The notes beneath the pieces were generated by a model. The model searched no databases. It saw only the letters and a list, made by a program, of their open reading frames with translations, and was not told where the DNA came from. Below, piece by piece: positions 1 to 7,536 of a stretch of DNA of 64,000 nucleotides (its first letter is position 1; every line of letters starts with the position of its first letter). A program made the position numbers and the translations under genes. The stretch comes from Hymenobacter wooponensis (lineage in GTDB: Bacteria > Bacteroidota > Bacteroidia > Cytophagales > Hymenobacteraceae). The stretch lies in the NCBI RefSeq assembly GCF_004745865.1, contig NZ_SRKZ01000001.1, forward strand, positions 372,001-436,000, written 5' to 3'.

Positions 1-157
1 GCGTTACCTGAGGCACCAGCGCGGCTCCAGTAGCAGGCACCTCCTGCTGGTTGCGGAACACTTTCATGACGGGCTTAGGGCAACTTGTTTGGGCAGTGGC
101 AGCGCCGCCAGTGGCCGCAATTAGGGCCACTGCTAATACGGTTCTTTTGATTTGCAT
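1..157 (-). CDS. Secreted protein, N-terminal part only (runs off the left edge)
   Basis: Reading leftwards from an ATG at 157, an open frame of 52 codons continues past the window edge. The first 22 or so residues form a clear Sec signal peptide: a basic start (MQIKR), a hydrophobic Ala/Val/Leu core and an AXA-like end (ATAQT). The mature part begins TSCPKPVMKVFRNQQEVPA. I do not recognise a family from this short piece. The 196-base spacer between it and the gene at 354 holds nothing I recognise. The protein is probably exported to the periplasm or beyond. Confidence 0.6.
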   Translation of the reverse strand, partial: MQIKRTVLAVALIAATGGAATAQTSCPKPVMKVFRNQQEVPATGAALVPQVT

Positions 158-353
158 ACTGAGTTAACTAATTGGTACACGAACATTATAAACACGTGCC
201 AGGCCTAATCGCCAAGCACTCATTATCAACGCACTAGATACACTCCCATTGTACAATGGAGTAGATGTAGTTGATGCCAAGTTAGGCAGGCGTGCTAGGA
301 TGCCTTCAGGTGGATACCTGCTAAAATAGCAGCTCAGCTGCGCAGCTAACTAG

Positions 354-788
354 CTACTCCTGCACCGGCACAGAGGCTGGTATAGTCTGCCGCAGCCAGT
401 CGCTGCTAAACATGAAACGCACGGAGTAGCCGCCGCAGTCGATGTCGGTGCTGTAGCTGGTGACCCAGAGAAACTTCTGCGCTCGTATTGGCCCAAACGC
501 TGCCCAGGGAACAAACAGTGGTGGGTGGCCTAGGAAGAAGATTTTCCAGGTAGTAAGCCACAAGCCCTGTGAGGTTGCCCCAGCCCGCACTGAGTTTTTA
601 TAATTGGCCAAGCCAATGCGCACGTGGGCCAGTAAAGTCCGCTCAACGGTGGCCGGTACTGTTTCTACGGCGTACTGCTTGGCCAGGCGGTGCCACCCCA
701 TCCGGGACACCATAAAGCTTATCAAGCTGAACAGACCCGCAAAAAAGGGAAGAAACAACAGGGGCAACCAGGGCACAAGGGGATGCAT
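354..788 (-). CDS. Hypothetical membrane-anchored protein, 144 aa
   Basis: The frame starts at an ATG (788) and runs 144 codons. The first 28 residues are strongly hydrophobic (a Leu/Phe/Pro-rich stretch) and look like a single transmembrane anchor. The remaining 110 or so residues are soluble, with several Trp residues and a conserved-looking core around KIFFLGHPPLFVPWAAFGPI. The order anchor plus small soluble domain resembles small uncharacterised Bacteroidota membrane proteins, but I cannot name a family. The codon choice looks like its neighbours. The opposite strand also has an open frame over the 5' half, which I regard as a shadow. Confidence 0.6.
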   Translation of the reverse strand: MHPLVPWLPLLFLPFFAGLFSLISFMVSRMGWHRLAKQYAVETVPATVERTLLAHVRIGLANYKNSVRAGATSQGLWLTTWKIFFLGHPPLFVPWAAFGPIRAQKFLWVTSYSTDIDCGGYSVRFMFSSDWLRQTIPASVPVQE

Positions 789-1008
789 ACTCCAGCATAC
801 GCGCTTAGCGAGTGGGAGTTGAACGTAAACAGTACTGGCCTAGCTCTGCTGATTCCTAAGTAATAGCCCTAGAGTAACCCTAAGCATTTTTTATACAACT
901 GCTTCTGGTTGACACGCAACGCGCCGCTCAAGTATTTGAGAGCGGCGTGTCATCTGGGCAGTGTTTAAAACCAGAAGCTTCTTGGTTTGGCACTTCCTGC
1001 CTGCTGCC

Positions 1009-1338
1009 TCAGTGCGATTGGGACTGCTGAAACCAGCGCAGGTAACTCGGGGCCACCAGCCGCTGCCACTCCGGATGCCGCTTCAGGTAGGCCGTTACGA
1101 AGGGGCACAGCGGAATCAGTTGCCGCTGCCGCTGCTCAATTTCGGCTAGTACTTTTTCCACTAGGGCCGTACCTACCCCCTGCCCTTCCAGCTGCGCCGG
1201 CACCTCCGTATGAAACAGGGCCAACGCCTCTTCCCTCTCACCATATTCCATAAAGGCGGTAGAGTGGTTCACGGTCAGCTCGAAGCGGTGGCTGCCGCTA
1301 TTGTTGATGAGCGGCAGGTCTTGGAGTTCAGGTTTCAT
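1009..1338 (-). CDS. GNAT-type N-acetyltransferase, YjdJ-like
   Basis: A 109-residue protein matching the small stand-alone acetyltransferase family related to GCN5 (the Acetyltransf_CG type, as in YjdJ). It has a beta-strand with FHTEVPAQLEGQGVGTALV, where the QGxGxxL turn is the acetyl-CoA pyrophosphate-binding loop, followed by the family's LIPLCPFVTAYLKRHPEW signature. A short C-terminal tail rich in Ser and Gln follows. Members transfer acetyl groups from acetyl-CoA; the acceptor here is unknown. The length is typical of the family (about 95-110). It stands alone, with spacers on both sides, so context says nothing about the substrate. Confidence 0.85.
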   Translation of the reverse strand: MKPELQDLPLINNSGSHRFELTVNHSTAFMEYGEREEALALFHTEVPAQLEGQGVGTALVEKVLAEIEQRQRQLIPLCPFVTAYLKRHPEWQRLVAPSYLRWFQQSQSH

Positions 1339-1483
1339 GGCAGGTAGTGTACTAGGCGTATAAGCAGCTGTGGAAGCATTAGGCCTGGCTGGCCTAGGCA
1401 GTGACCCTCGGTAGGGTTTCTACCTAGGCCGGACCGGTGCCCTAAACATAGCACCTACCGCGCTAATACAGCTTTCTTGCGTG

Positions 1484-1765
1484 CTAGGCCACACTACTTG
1501 GTGACGGATGATCTTTGAGCAGCCCCATCTGAAACGGTGAGGGCAAGGGCTGCAGGCCGTCCGGGGTTAGCACAGTGCAACCGCCGCCGATGTGAAAGAT
1601 AATCTCCGCGTCGCCATCGGGCGTCACCTCAAATTGCTGTGGCTGCTCGAAGGAGCCCGAGTTGATGTACCAAACATCCCGCACCATATCCCGCAGCTCT
1701 TCTGGCAGTTCAATTTCTTGGTGGTGCCTAGCTACAGCAGGGTGTTTGACGAGCCAACAAACCAA
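1484..1765 (-). pseudogene. Truncated remnant of a second AraC-type regulator
   Basis: The translated frame from about 1726 to 1484 aligns with the N-terminal 75 residues of the AraC regulator at 3344-4162: both contain HHQ near the start, RD.....WY, then PDG.AEIIFH and PLPSPF.MGLL. It then ends in an unrelated short tail (KDHPSPSSVA) and a stop, so the ligand-binding remainder and the helix-turn-helix are missing. At the position of the ATG of the intact copy this copy has AGG, so the native start is lost; the frame can only be opened with a TTG inside the monooxygenase gene. The homologous DNA begins immediately after the monooxygenase stop codon at 1732. I read this as a leftover of a tandem duplication. 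Confidence 0.7.
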
Positions 1766-3303
1766 CGCACCGCCACCTGCCGGATTGCCTGCGCATCAGG
1801 TGCACCGTCCGTCGCCCACGCCACAAACCCATCAGGGCGAATGAGCAGGGCATTCAAGCCCAGTGGCTGCTGGGGCTTAGCGGTCACGTATTTCAACCGA
1901 GGGCCGTATTCTTCGCTCAGCATTTGTAGGGCCACATTCCCATCGAAATCCAGCAAAATTCCCCTGCCGTCGCACAGCAGTTCACCCAGCGTTGAGCCGT
2001 CTTCAAATAGAAAGTTCGGTGCGCTGTGGCCTACCAAGAAGTGAGTACCGCCGAGGTCGTAGTGCGTAGTAAGGCCCCATACCCGCCCGGCAAAATACGT
2101 GGCTCCGTCGCGGATATTGAGCAGATCCTGGATGATGCCTCGCACCGCTTGGGCTTGCGGAGTTGGCTGCATGATGGCTACCTGGGCCCGGGACCAATCC
2201 AGCACCTGAGCACCAACAGGATGCCGTTCTGAGTAATAGCTATCCAGCAAGCCGACTGGTGCCTGCCCTTGAATGGTAGCAGCGAGCTTCCAGCCCAGGT
2301 TCATGGCATCGCCTAGGCCTAGGTTGAGGCCCTGCCCACCCAGCGGGGAGTGAATATGGGCGGCATCACCAGCCAGCAGTACCCGCCCGTGATGGTAGGC
2401 GGTAGCCTGCCGGGCCCGGTCCGTCCAGGCGGTAGCAATGTGCAGGGCCGTGATGGTAACGTCGGTACCGGAGATGCGGCGGAGCAGCTCCTGTAGGTAC
2501 TCCCGCGTGATGGGCTGTTGGCTCTGGTGAAAGGCCCCGCCGTCGAAGTTCTGCATGATCAGGTAGGTGGGCTGCTGCAGCCAGTACATCCCCGCGGGCG
2601 TGAGGGTGCGGCCGGGCTGGAGCTTCTCCGGGTCAGCCAGCTCTACTGTAGCCGAGTAGCCCGTAAACTCTGGCTCCGTGCCATCGAAGGCAAAACCACC
2701 CAGCTTGCGCACGGCGCTGCGGGCACCATCGCAGCCCACCAGCCACTGGCCCTGCCACACCTGGTTGCCGGCCTGCACGGTTACTAGGTCAGGGGTTTGC
2801 TCAAAATTGACAATGGCTAGTCCGCGCCTGATGGTTACTCCCAGAGATTCTGCGCGGCGGGCCAGCACCATTTCCAGCTCCTGCAACTCCGCCATCAGCA
2901 GAGTTTCGGTAGAGCTGGGCAGGCGGTACGGCCACTGCGTGGCGTCGACCTTATCGAGCTGAAACTGTAGGCCGGCAAAGTGCCCGCCGGGTTTAACTTT
3001 GGCCTTCACTCCGGCGGGCGCGGCAGTTGGGGCAAAGGTGAAGTTTTTGGGTACCTCCAGCTCCTCGAGCAGCCCCCGACGATACAGGGCCTCAATGGAT
3101 AGCGCATTAAGCCCCCGCAGCCCAAAGGGCATTTGCTTTAGGGGCGAGTGTGGGTCTTCCGCCTTTTCCAGAACCATGACGGAGCAACCCGCCAGGGCCA
3201 GCTCGCAGGCAAGGAATAGGCCTACCGGTCCGGCGCCGGCCACAATAACATCATACGCCGCCTGCTGTAGCGCGGCTGGGTTGCTTTCTAGGGTCTCGTT
3301 CAT
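1732..3303 (-). CDS. FAD-dependent aromatic-type monooxygenase
   Basis: A 523-residue flavoprotein of the PheA/TfdB hydroxylase family (FAD_binding_3). Near the N-terminus is the ADP-binding fold VIVAGAGPVGLFLACELA (GxGxxG), and near residue 300 the FAD-ribityl motif GDAAHIHSPLGGQGLN. The last 150 residues correspond to the thioredoxin-like C-terminal domain of this family. Such enzymes use NAD(P)H and oxygen to hydroxylate aromatic or polyketide substrates, often xenobiotics; the substrate cannot be told. I chose the ATG at 3303 rather than one at 3366, because the longer version would overlap the AraC gene and adds no recognisable sequence. The AraC gene ends 40 bases upstream, so they probably form one transcript. 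Confidence 0.88.
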   Translation of the reverse strand: MNETLESNPAALQQAAYDVIVAGAGPVGLFLACELALAGCSVMVLEKAEDPHSPLKQMPFGLRGLNALSIEALYRRGLLEELEVPKNFTFAPTAAPAGVKAKVKPGGHFAGLQFQLDKVDATQWPYRLPSSTETLLMAELQELEMVLARRAESLGVTIRRGLAIVNFEQTPDLVTVQAGNQVWQGQWLVGCDGARSAVRKLGGFAFDGTEPEFTGYSATVELADPEKLQPGRTLTPAGMYWLQQPTYLIMQNFDGGAFHQSQQPITREYLQELLRRISGTDVTITALHIATAWTDRARQATAYHHGRVLLAGDAAHIHSPLGGQGLNLGLGDAMNLGWKLAATIQGQAPVGLLDSYYSERHPVGAQVLDWSRAQVAIMQPTPQAQAVRGIIQDLLNIRDGATYFAGRVWGLTTHYDLGGTHFLVGHSAPNFLFEDGSTLGELLCDGRGILLDFDGNVALQMLSEEYGPRLKYVTAKPQQPLGLNALLIRPDGFVAWATDGAPDAQAIRQVAVRWFVGSSNTLL

Positions 3304-3343
3304 AGGGCATGAGTGAGACGCAAAAGTCTGGCGGGCTCCGGCG

Positions 3344-4162
3344 CTAGGCTTGTACAAACGCGACAAAAGCCTCCTGCACCCCTTGCTGCCGCTGCCGGGC
3401 GTTACGGGCGAAAGCCGCGGGCGTGGTACCGCTGTAGCGCTTAAACTCCCGGCTTAGGTGAGACTGGTCGGTGTAGCCCAGCTCGTAGGCCAGGGCGGCC
3501 AGGTTGGCTTCGGGGTGCCGCCACAAATGGTTGCGGGCTTGCTCAAAGCGCAGCAGCCCCGACACGTCTTTCACGCTGAAGCCGGCGGCCTGCTTGAACT
3601 TGCGCTCTAGGGTGCGCACCGTGGCGTGGGCTGCCGCCGCTACCTGGCTTACCGGCAGCGTACCACCTGCGGCCCGCATGGCTCCGCCCGCTTTGCTCAG
3701 GGTGCTATCCGGCGACATAGGCGGGCGGGTTTCCAGAAAGTATTGCTGCACCTGCGCCAGCGCCTCCTCTACCCTCCCCACCATAATCAGCTTCGCTAAC
3801 TCTGGCTGCAGCTGGACAATGGGGTGCACGAAGGTGCGTACGCCGCCCCCACCAGCAGGCAGCCCCAGCAGGTCGAACACCGTCCAGGGGAAACACCGGA
3901 CACCGATGACTTCCAACTGGCTTTCACCGTGTAACCGCACTGGCTGGTTGAGCAGCCCCATCAGAAACGGCGAGGGCAAGGGTTCCAAGCCGCCATCAGT
4001 AGTAATGCTACACGAGCTTCCAAAATGGAAAATGATTTCCGCCGAGCCATCGGGCACTATCTCAAACCCGGCCGGAAACTCCGCTAAGTTGATGCGGGTG
4101 TACCAAAAGCCTTGGATGGTATCCCGCAGCTTTGCCGGAGCTACAATTCCTTGGTGGTGCAT
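3344..4162 (-). CDS. AraC-family transcriptional regulator
   Basis: About 272 residues. The C-terminal third holds the double helix-turn-helix of the AraC/XylS family, including LERKFKQAAGFSVK, the helix LAALAYELGYTDQSHLSREF and the ending YSGTTPAAFA. The N-terminal domain (PDGSAEIIFHFG, PLPSPFLMGLL) is the uncharacterised sensing domain found in many Bacteroidota AraC proteins (DUF6597-like). A longer start at 4228 is possible; I prefer the ATG at 4162 because the decayed copy at 1484 aligns from that residue. It probably controls the monooxygenase gene 40 bases downstream, in response to an unknown ligand. Confidence 0.85.
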   Translation of the reverse strand: MHHQGIVAPAKLRDTIQGFWYTRINLAEFPAGFEIVPDGSAEIIFHFGSSCSITTDGGLEPLPSPFLMGLLNQPVRLHGESQLEVIGVRCFPWTVFDLLGLPAGGGGVRTFVHPIVQLQPELAKLIMVGRVEEALAQVQQYFLETRPPMSPDSTLSKAGGAMRAAGGTLPVSQVAAAAHATVRTLERKFKQAAGFSVKDVSGLLRFEQARNHLWRHPEANLAALAYELGYTDQSHLSREFKRYSGTTPAAFARNARQRQQGVQEAFVAFVQA

Positions 4163-4232
4163 GGTGAAAGATAGCTTATTGAGCTTTAGGCCTGTATGCT
4201 GGCACGCGTCACAGAAGCGCGCTAGCATCAGG

Positions 4233-4856
4233 CTAGCACGGGAAAAAGAACTCTACCTCCTGCAGTCGACCGTTCTTAAACAGCAGACTCAAGGATTCAT
4301 CGCTCATCTCGCCCTGGTATTCAAAAGGCAGGCTTATGGTTTGTTCGTCGCGGCTAGTACCTTGTTCTTCGGCTTGCTTGACGGATACCGGGTAGTAGCG
4401 CCGCACGTCTTCCAGCGTGGTGTTCTGGTCGAGGGTGAGCTTGCCCAGCTTCCCGGCGAATTTTCCCGTCGTTACGTCGAAGCTATGCAGCAGGGCTTGG
4501 GTGCCGTTTACTTCGTACATGGTCTTGCCATAAAACCACCAGTCGCCTTCCGGGGCGTCGATGGGTAGGTCAAGCTGACTGCCACACTCCACGGCTCCTT
4601 TTTCTATCCGGTCGGGGCGGCCCATTTGGCGTTCCAGCGCCTGCGTTGTCAGCTCCCTATGCAACTGCCCATTCACGGTTACCATAGAGTCCTGTATCCG
4701 CTCGGGGTTGGGAGCCTCTAGGCCACTCGCCGGAGCTGGTTGGGGTACGGGCGGCTTCGGCGGCGCCGCAGCCTCTTGGGCAACCGGGGGAGTTGAGTTA
4801 CTCTGGCAGGCAGCCAGAGTCAGCAGCAACGCCGAAAAGAGTATGATTGATTTCAT
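4233..4856 (-). CDS. Hypothetical lipoprotein, about 207 aa
   Basis: The ATG at 4856 opens a lipoprotein signal peptide (MKSIILFSALLLTLAACQS) with the lipobox LAAC, so Cys17 is the predicted acylated residue. A linker rich in Pro and Ala follows (residues 20-45), then a globular domain with a motif GRPDRIEKGAVECGS and a C-terminal FEYQGEMSDESLSLLFKN segment. The domain architecture recalls small outer-membrane-associated proteins, but I recognise no family. Its stop lies 70 bases upstream of the AraC start and on the same strand, so co-transcription is possible though not shown. Confidence 0.7.
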   Translation of the reverse strand: MKSIILFSALLLTLAACQSNSTPPVAQEAAAPPKPPVPQPAPASGLEAPNPERIQDSMVTVNGQLHRELTTQALERQMGRPDRIEKGAVECGSQLDLPIDAPEGDWWFYGKTMYEVNGTQALLHSFDVTTGKFAGKLGKLTLDQNTTLEDVRRYYPVSVKQAEEQGTSRDEQTISLPFEYQGEMSDESLSLLFKNGRLQEVEFFFPC

Positions 4857-4966
4857 ATCCAAGTGTAAGTAAGTGCATTGCCGTGACTGCCATGCAGGCC
4901 GTTAGAGGGGCTTGCTGAGTGTTTTTGGGTAGCAACATGTGTTGGCTGGCGGGCACCAGTGGCTTG

Positions 4967-5644
4967 CTAGCGGTGGGCTGTCGTGTCAATTCTAACCGAC
5001 TGGAGGGTGGTGTAGGCCTGTTCGGTGAGGTGGCGGCAGTCGGCCTGCTTGCATTCAAAGTGCAGCACCACTTCCCAGCTACGCGGCCCCACGTGCATTA
5101 CAGTAGTGGCTCTTACCTGCTCGTATGGCTCCGCTATCAGCTCGGTACCGCCCACGAACGAGACTACTGAAAAGGTCCGGCCATGAATTACGTCTATCTT
5201 TTTAGACTTGACGACTAGCGCGGCAGAGCCCTTCGACTTGCTTACTTCGTCCCAGTAACGGATTCTTCTGTCAACCGCCTCCAGGCTTTCCTCGGCGCCG
5301 CTGCTTTGCTGGGCAGAGATGGTGAGCCGGTCCAGGGTGTCGCGGCAATAGGTGCCTTCCCGCTTAAAGAAGCCCGATTCCTGCAGCAAGCACCCACGGG
5401 AGCTGACAAAGCGGTACTTTGCCTTATCTCCCATCGGCGTATCCGACTCATCGGCCCACGTTAGCAGGGTATCGTATTTCGCCGGCACATACAAGCTGAT
5501 GCTTCCACTTGAAGTCTGCCTGCTAGGCCTAGTGTTGAAAGCCACGCTACGCTCCACAAAGCCAGCGGGCACTGTCGCTACTTCCTGCTTCGGCGAGGAA
5601 CAGGCGACTAGAAATAACAAGGAGAGTACTGCTGGTATCCGCAT
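4967..5644 (-). CDS. Hypothetical lipoprotein, 225 aa
   Basis: Starts at ATG 5644 with the signal MRIPAVLSLLFLVACSS; VAC is the lipobox, so Cys15 is the likely lipidated residue. The rest looks like a single beta-rich domain with four Cys residues in two clusters (GCLLQES.. and CKQADCRH), which could form disulphides outside the cytoplasm. I do not recognise the family. A second lipoprotein gene begins 110 bases downstream on the same strand, so the two may be expressed together. Confidence 0.7.
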   Translation of the reverse strand: MRIPAVLSLLFLVACSSPKQEVATVPAGFVERSVAFNTRPSRQTSSGSISLYVPAKYDTLLTWADESDTPMGDKAKYRFVSSRGCLLQESGFFKREGTYCRDTLDRLTISAQQSSGAEESLEAVDRRIRYWDEVSKSKGSAALVVKSKKIDVIHGRTFSVVSFVGGTELIAEPYEQVRATTVMHVGPRSWEVVLHFECKQADCRHLTEQAYTTLQSVRIDTTAHR

Positions 5645-5795
5645 TAGAGGCTAAGGGTTAGAGCCGCTACAAACTACGCGTATTTGCCCGTCTCCCCCCA
5701 AACCTCCACACTGTGCGCGCCCTACTTCTTAGCTGCACTTGCACACCTTGAGGTAAGCACATAAGCCCTACCGAAAGGCTGTCGGTATTGCCTCT

Positions 5796-5843
5796 AAAAG
5801 GAACAACGCCACCCAAGTTTCCTTAGGTGGCATTGTTCCTTTT
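5796..5843. terminator. 18-bp hairpin with T-rich ends, terminator-like
   Basis: Arms 5796-5813 and 5826-5843 pair over 18 bases with one wobble mismatch, around the loop CAAGTTTCCTTA. Runs of A on one side and T on the other would let it terminate in either direction. It lies about 260 bases beyond the stop of the minus-strand gene at 6101. The inner stem and loop are closely related to a hairpin at 6914-6979 on the other side of that gene. Confidence 0.65.
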
Positions 5844-5925
5844 ACCGCTGCTGCGATGTAACTACACCTTCTACTCACTACCAAGCCCGAGCTACAAGCT
5901 CCTTTAGTTGAGCGGGTAAAAAAGT

Positions 5926-6048
5926 CGTCCTGCTGAGCTTGTCGAACCGAAGGTCGCCGTAGGCAAGCATCTCTACTGCTTCGTTGCAGAGGCCTAGGCC
6001 AGTTGAGTAGCCAGAAGTAGAGATGCCTCGACTGCGCTCAGCAGGACG
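5926..6048. repeat. Imperfect inverted repeat of the CGTCCTGCTGAGC type
   Basis: The outer arms CGTCCTGCTGAGC (5926-5938) and GCTCAGCAGGACG (6036-6048) are perfectly complementary. An inner pair, CATCTCTACTGCTTC (from 5968) and GAAGTAGAGATG (from about 6014), pairs as well. The spacer between them contains GGCCTAGGCC. This 'tcctgctgagc...gcatctctac' family of intergenic repeats is common in Bacteroidota genomes; I know of no function. A decayed relative lies near 13421-13510. Confidence 0.7.
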
Positions 6049-6100
6049 GTTGTAATCTGCAAGGAGGCTTCAAACCAATTTATAGCCTGCTAGCAGGCGG

Positions 6101-6829
6101 CTACTTCAGCTGGATGCCTTGGTCTGCCATGGCCTGCTCCTGCTTGGCGTGGTTAGCCAGGAATTCTTTGTGCTGGGCTTCCGTGCGCTCCGTGCCGAGG
6201 CTGGCCAGATGCTCGCGCAGCTTGTCGGCGGGCATATCGGCGCCATAGGAAGGGGTGCCGGGCTGCTGCCGCCACGACTCGTGCAGGGTGCCATCGTCTA
6301 CGGCATCGAAGCCCAGCTCTTCTACCAGGGCCATTACTTTCTGCTTGGCAGCATCATCATCGGAGGCTACGGGCAGGGCAATGCGGCCGGGCGTACCGGC
6401 GGGCTGGCCCTTGTTCTCCAGGTGGTCGGCGTAGATGTTGTTGAACACTTTCACCACCGGGCGGCCCAGGTGCTGCTGCACCCACTCGCTCTCGGTGAGG
6501 CTGCCGGTTTCCAGCTCGGGCATCTTGCCGTCGCGCAGCATCGGGTAGTAATTGCTCGTGTCGATGACGGGCACCTCGGCCGGTACGCCCTCGAACAGGT
6601 CTTTGGGCAGGTCAGGGATGTTTTTCAGCGGAATGGTTACCACAATTAGGTCGGTGCCGCGCTGGGCGGCTTCCTCGGCTGTAACGGGCGTAGCGCCGGT
6701 TTTCTGGGCCACGTCCTGTAGCGTCTCGGGGCCGCGGGAGTTAGCAATGTAAACCGAGTGGCCTAGGCTGGTGAGCCGCACGGCCAGGGCGCTGCCGATG
6801 TTGCCGGCACCAATGATTCCGATGTTCAT
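6101..6829 (-). CDS. NADP-binding protein of the F420-reductase/NADP oxidoreductase family
   Basis: A 242-residue protein that opens directly into a Rossmann fold, MNIGIIGAGNIGSALAVRL (GxGxxG at residues 7-12), followed by ANSRGPETL, which supplies the basic/Ser residues typical of NADPH preference. The middle (VIDTSNYYPMLRDG, VVKVFNNIYADHL) matches the NADPH-dependent F420 reductase-like family, which in bacteria lacking F420 usually has unknown substrates. I start at the ATG 6829 because the nine residues upstream (from 6856) precede the Rossmann strand and look non-coding. The gene stands alone on the minus strand, bracketed by two related hairpins. Confidence 0.8.
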   Translation of the reverse strand: MNIGIIGAGNIGSALAVRLTSLGHSVYIANSRGPETLQDVAQKTGATPVTAEEAAQRGTDLIVVTIPLKNIPDLPKDLFEGVPAEVPVIDTSNYYPMLRDGKMPELETGSLTESEWVQQHLGRPVVKVFNNIYADHLENKGQPAGTPGRIALPVASDDDAAKQKVMALVEELGFDAVDDGTLHESWRQQPGTPSYGADMPADKLREHLASLGTERTEAQHKEFLANHAKQEQAMADQGIQLK

Positions 6830-6913
6830 AGCTGTGTTGTTTAGTTCGTGCACCAATGATGTATCGGCGCAGGGTGGTAAACAGGGGAAGTGGGCGTTTT
6901 GCTTTTTTGTAGC

Positions 6914-6979
6914 AGGGTCTGAAAAACGAACGACGCCACCTGAGTTTCCTTAAGCGGCGTTGTTCATTCTTCAGACCCT
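6914..6979. terminator. 26-base hairpin, terminator-like, related to the one at 5796
   Basis: Arms 6914-6939 and 6954-6979 are complementary at 22 of 26 positions, and all four differences are transitions that permit G-U pairing on one strand. The loop CTGAGTTTCCTTAA matches the loop of the 5796-5843 hairpin, and the adjoining stem (ACGCCAC) is shared. It lies 19 bases beyond the stop of the minus-strand gene at 6999, so it is a good candidate terminator for that gene. Confidence 0.65.
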
Positions 6980-6998
6980 ACGCTAACTGGCAGTAGGG

Positions 6999-7523
6999 CT
7001 ACTTTGAAGCATCAAGCCAGTAAGCATTGGCAACCACTATATCATGGTCAACAATAATAATAGGGGCAGGGTCAAAATGATTGTTTGCTTCCAGCCTTGT
7101 ACCTTCCTCTACCAATACGACTCGCTTCTTTAGTAGCTTGGAGAGGCTTGTTAAGTACTCCATTAGTCCTAAGTGGTCATTGGCTTGCTCAAATTGCTTT
7201 GTGTCAATGTCTCCATCAATAGCGTCCTCGGCTAAGAAGAAGCAATTGACCTGAATATTACCTACGAAAACGCTTGCGAAAGGCCAGCCATCTGTCTCAT
7301 TCTTGTCCCAGCATTGTAAGACTGCTGCAAAGTCTATTTTCTCGTGTTCCTGCTCATATGCATCACGGAAAATGACTCTGTAGGTAGCATTTACAAAGTT
7401 TGTCCACGTTTCCCAATCAGCGCGAGTAGTGTCTAAAACATAGGTATCTGGCAAGGACCCATTGGGGGAGTAGATATACTTCTTCACGTCCTTCCAGTCC
7501 AACTCGGCTACATTGATTTGCAT
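6999..7523 (-). CDS. Hypothetical cytoplasmic protein, 174 aa
   Basis: The frame from ATG 7523 encodes an acidic protein rich in Asp, Glu, Trp and Asn, with no signal peptide or membrane segment. Recognisable landmarks are the N-terminal LDWKDVKKYIYSPNGSLPD and a C-terminal half ending in IIIVDHDIVVANAYWLD. I know no family for it. The DNA is visibly richer in A and T than the genes on either side, which may indicate transfer. Proteins of this size and composition are often immunity or phage-related, but nothing here proves that. It ends 19 bases before a hairpin terminator and starts 13 bases after the hutU stop. Confidence 0.55.
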   Translation of the reverse strand: MQINVAELDWKDVKKYIYSPNGSLPDTYVLDTTRADWETWTNFVNATYRVIFRDAYEQEHEKIDFAAVLQCWDKNETDGWPFASVFVGNIQVNCFFLAEDAIDGDIDTKQFEQANDHLGLMEYLTSLSKLLKKRVVLVEEGTRLEANNHFDPAPIIIVDHDIVVANAYWLDASK

Positions 7524-7536
7524 ATACTCGATTTCA

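Larger units (their letters stand above)
5645..6100. other. 456-base spacer holding two inverted repeats
   Basis: No gene is visible here. It contains a hairpin at 5796-5843 and a larger, imperfect inverted repeat at 5926-6048, both listed separately. It lies between a lipoprotein gene that starts at 5644 and the stop of the F420-reductase-like gene at 6101, both on the minus strand. Confidence 0.6.
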
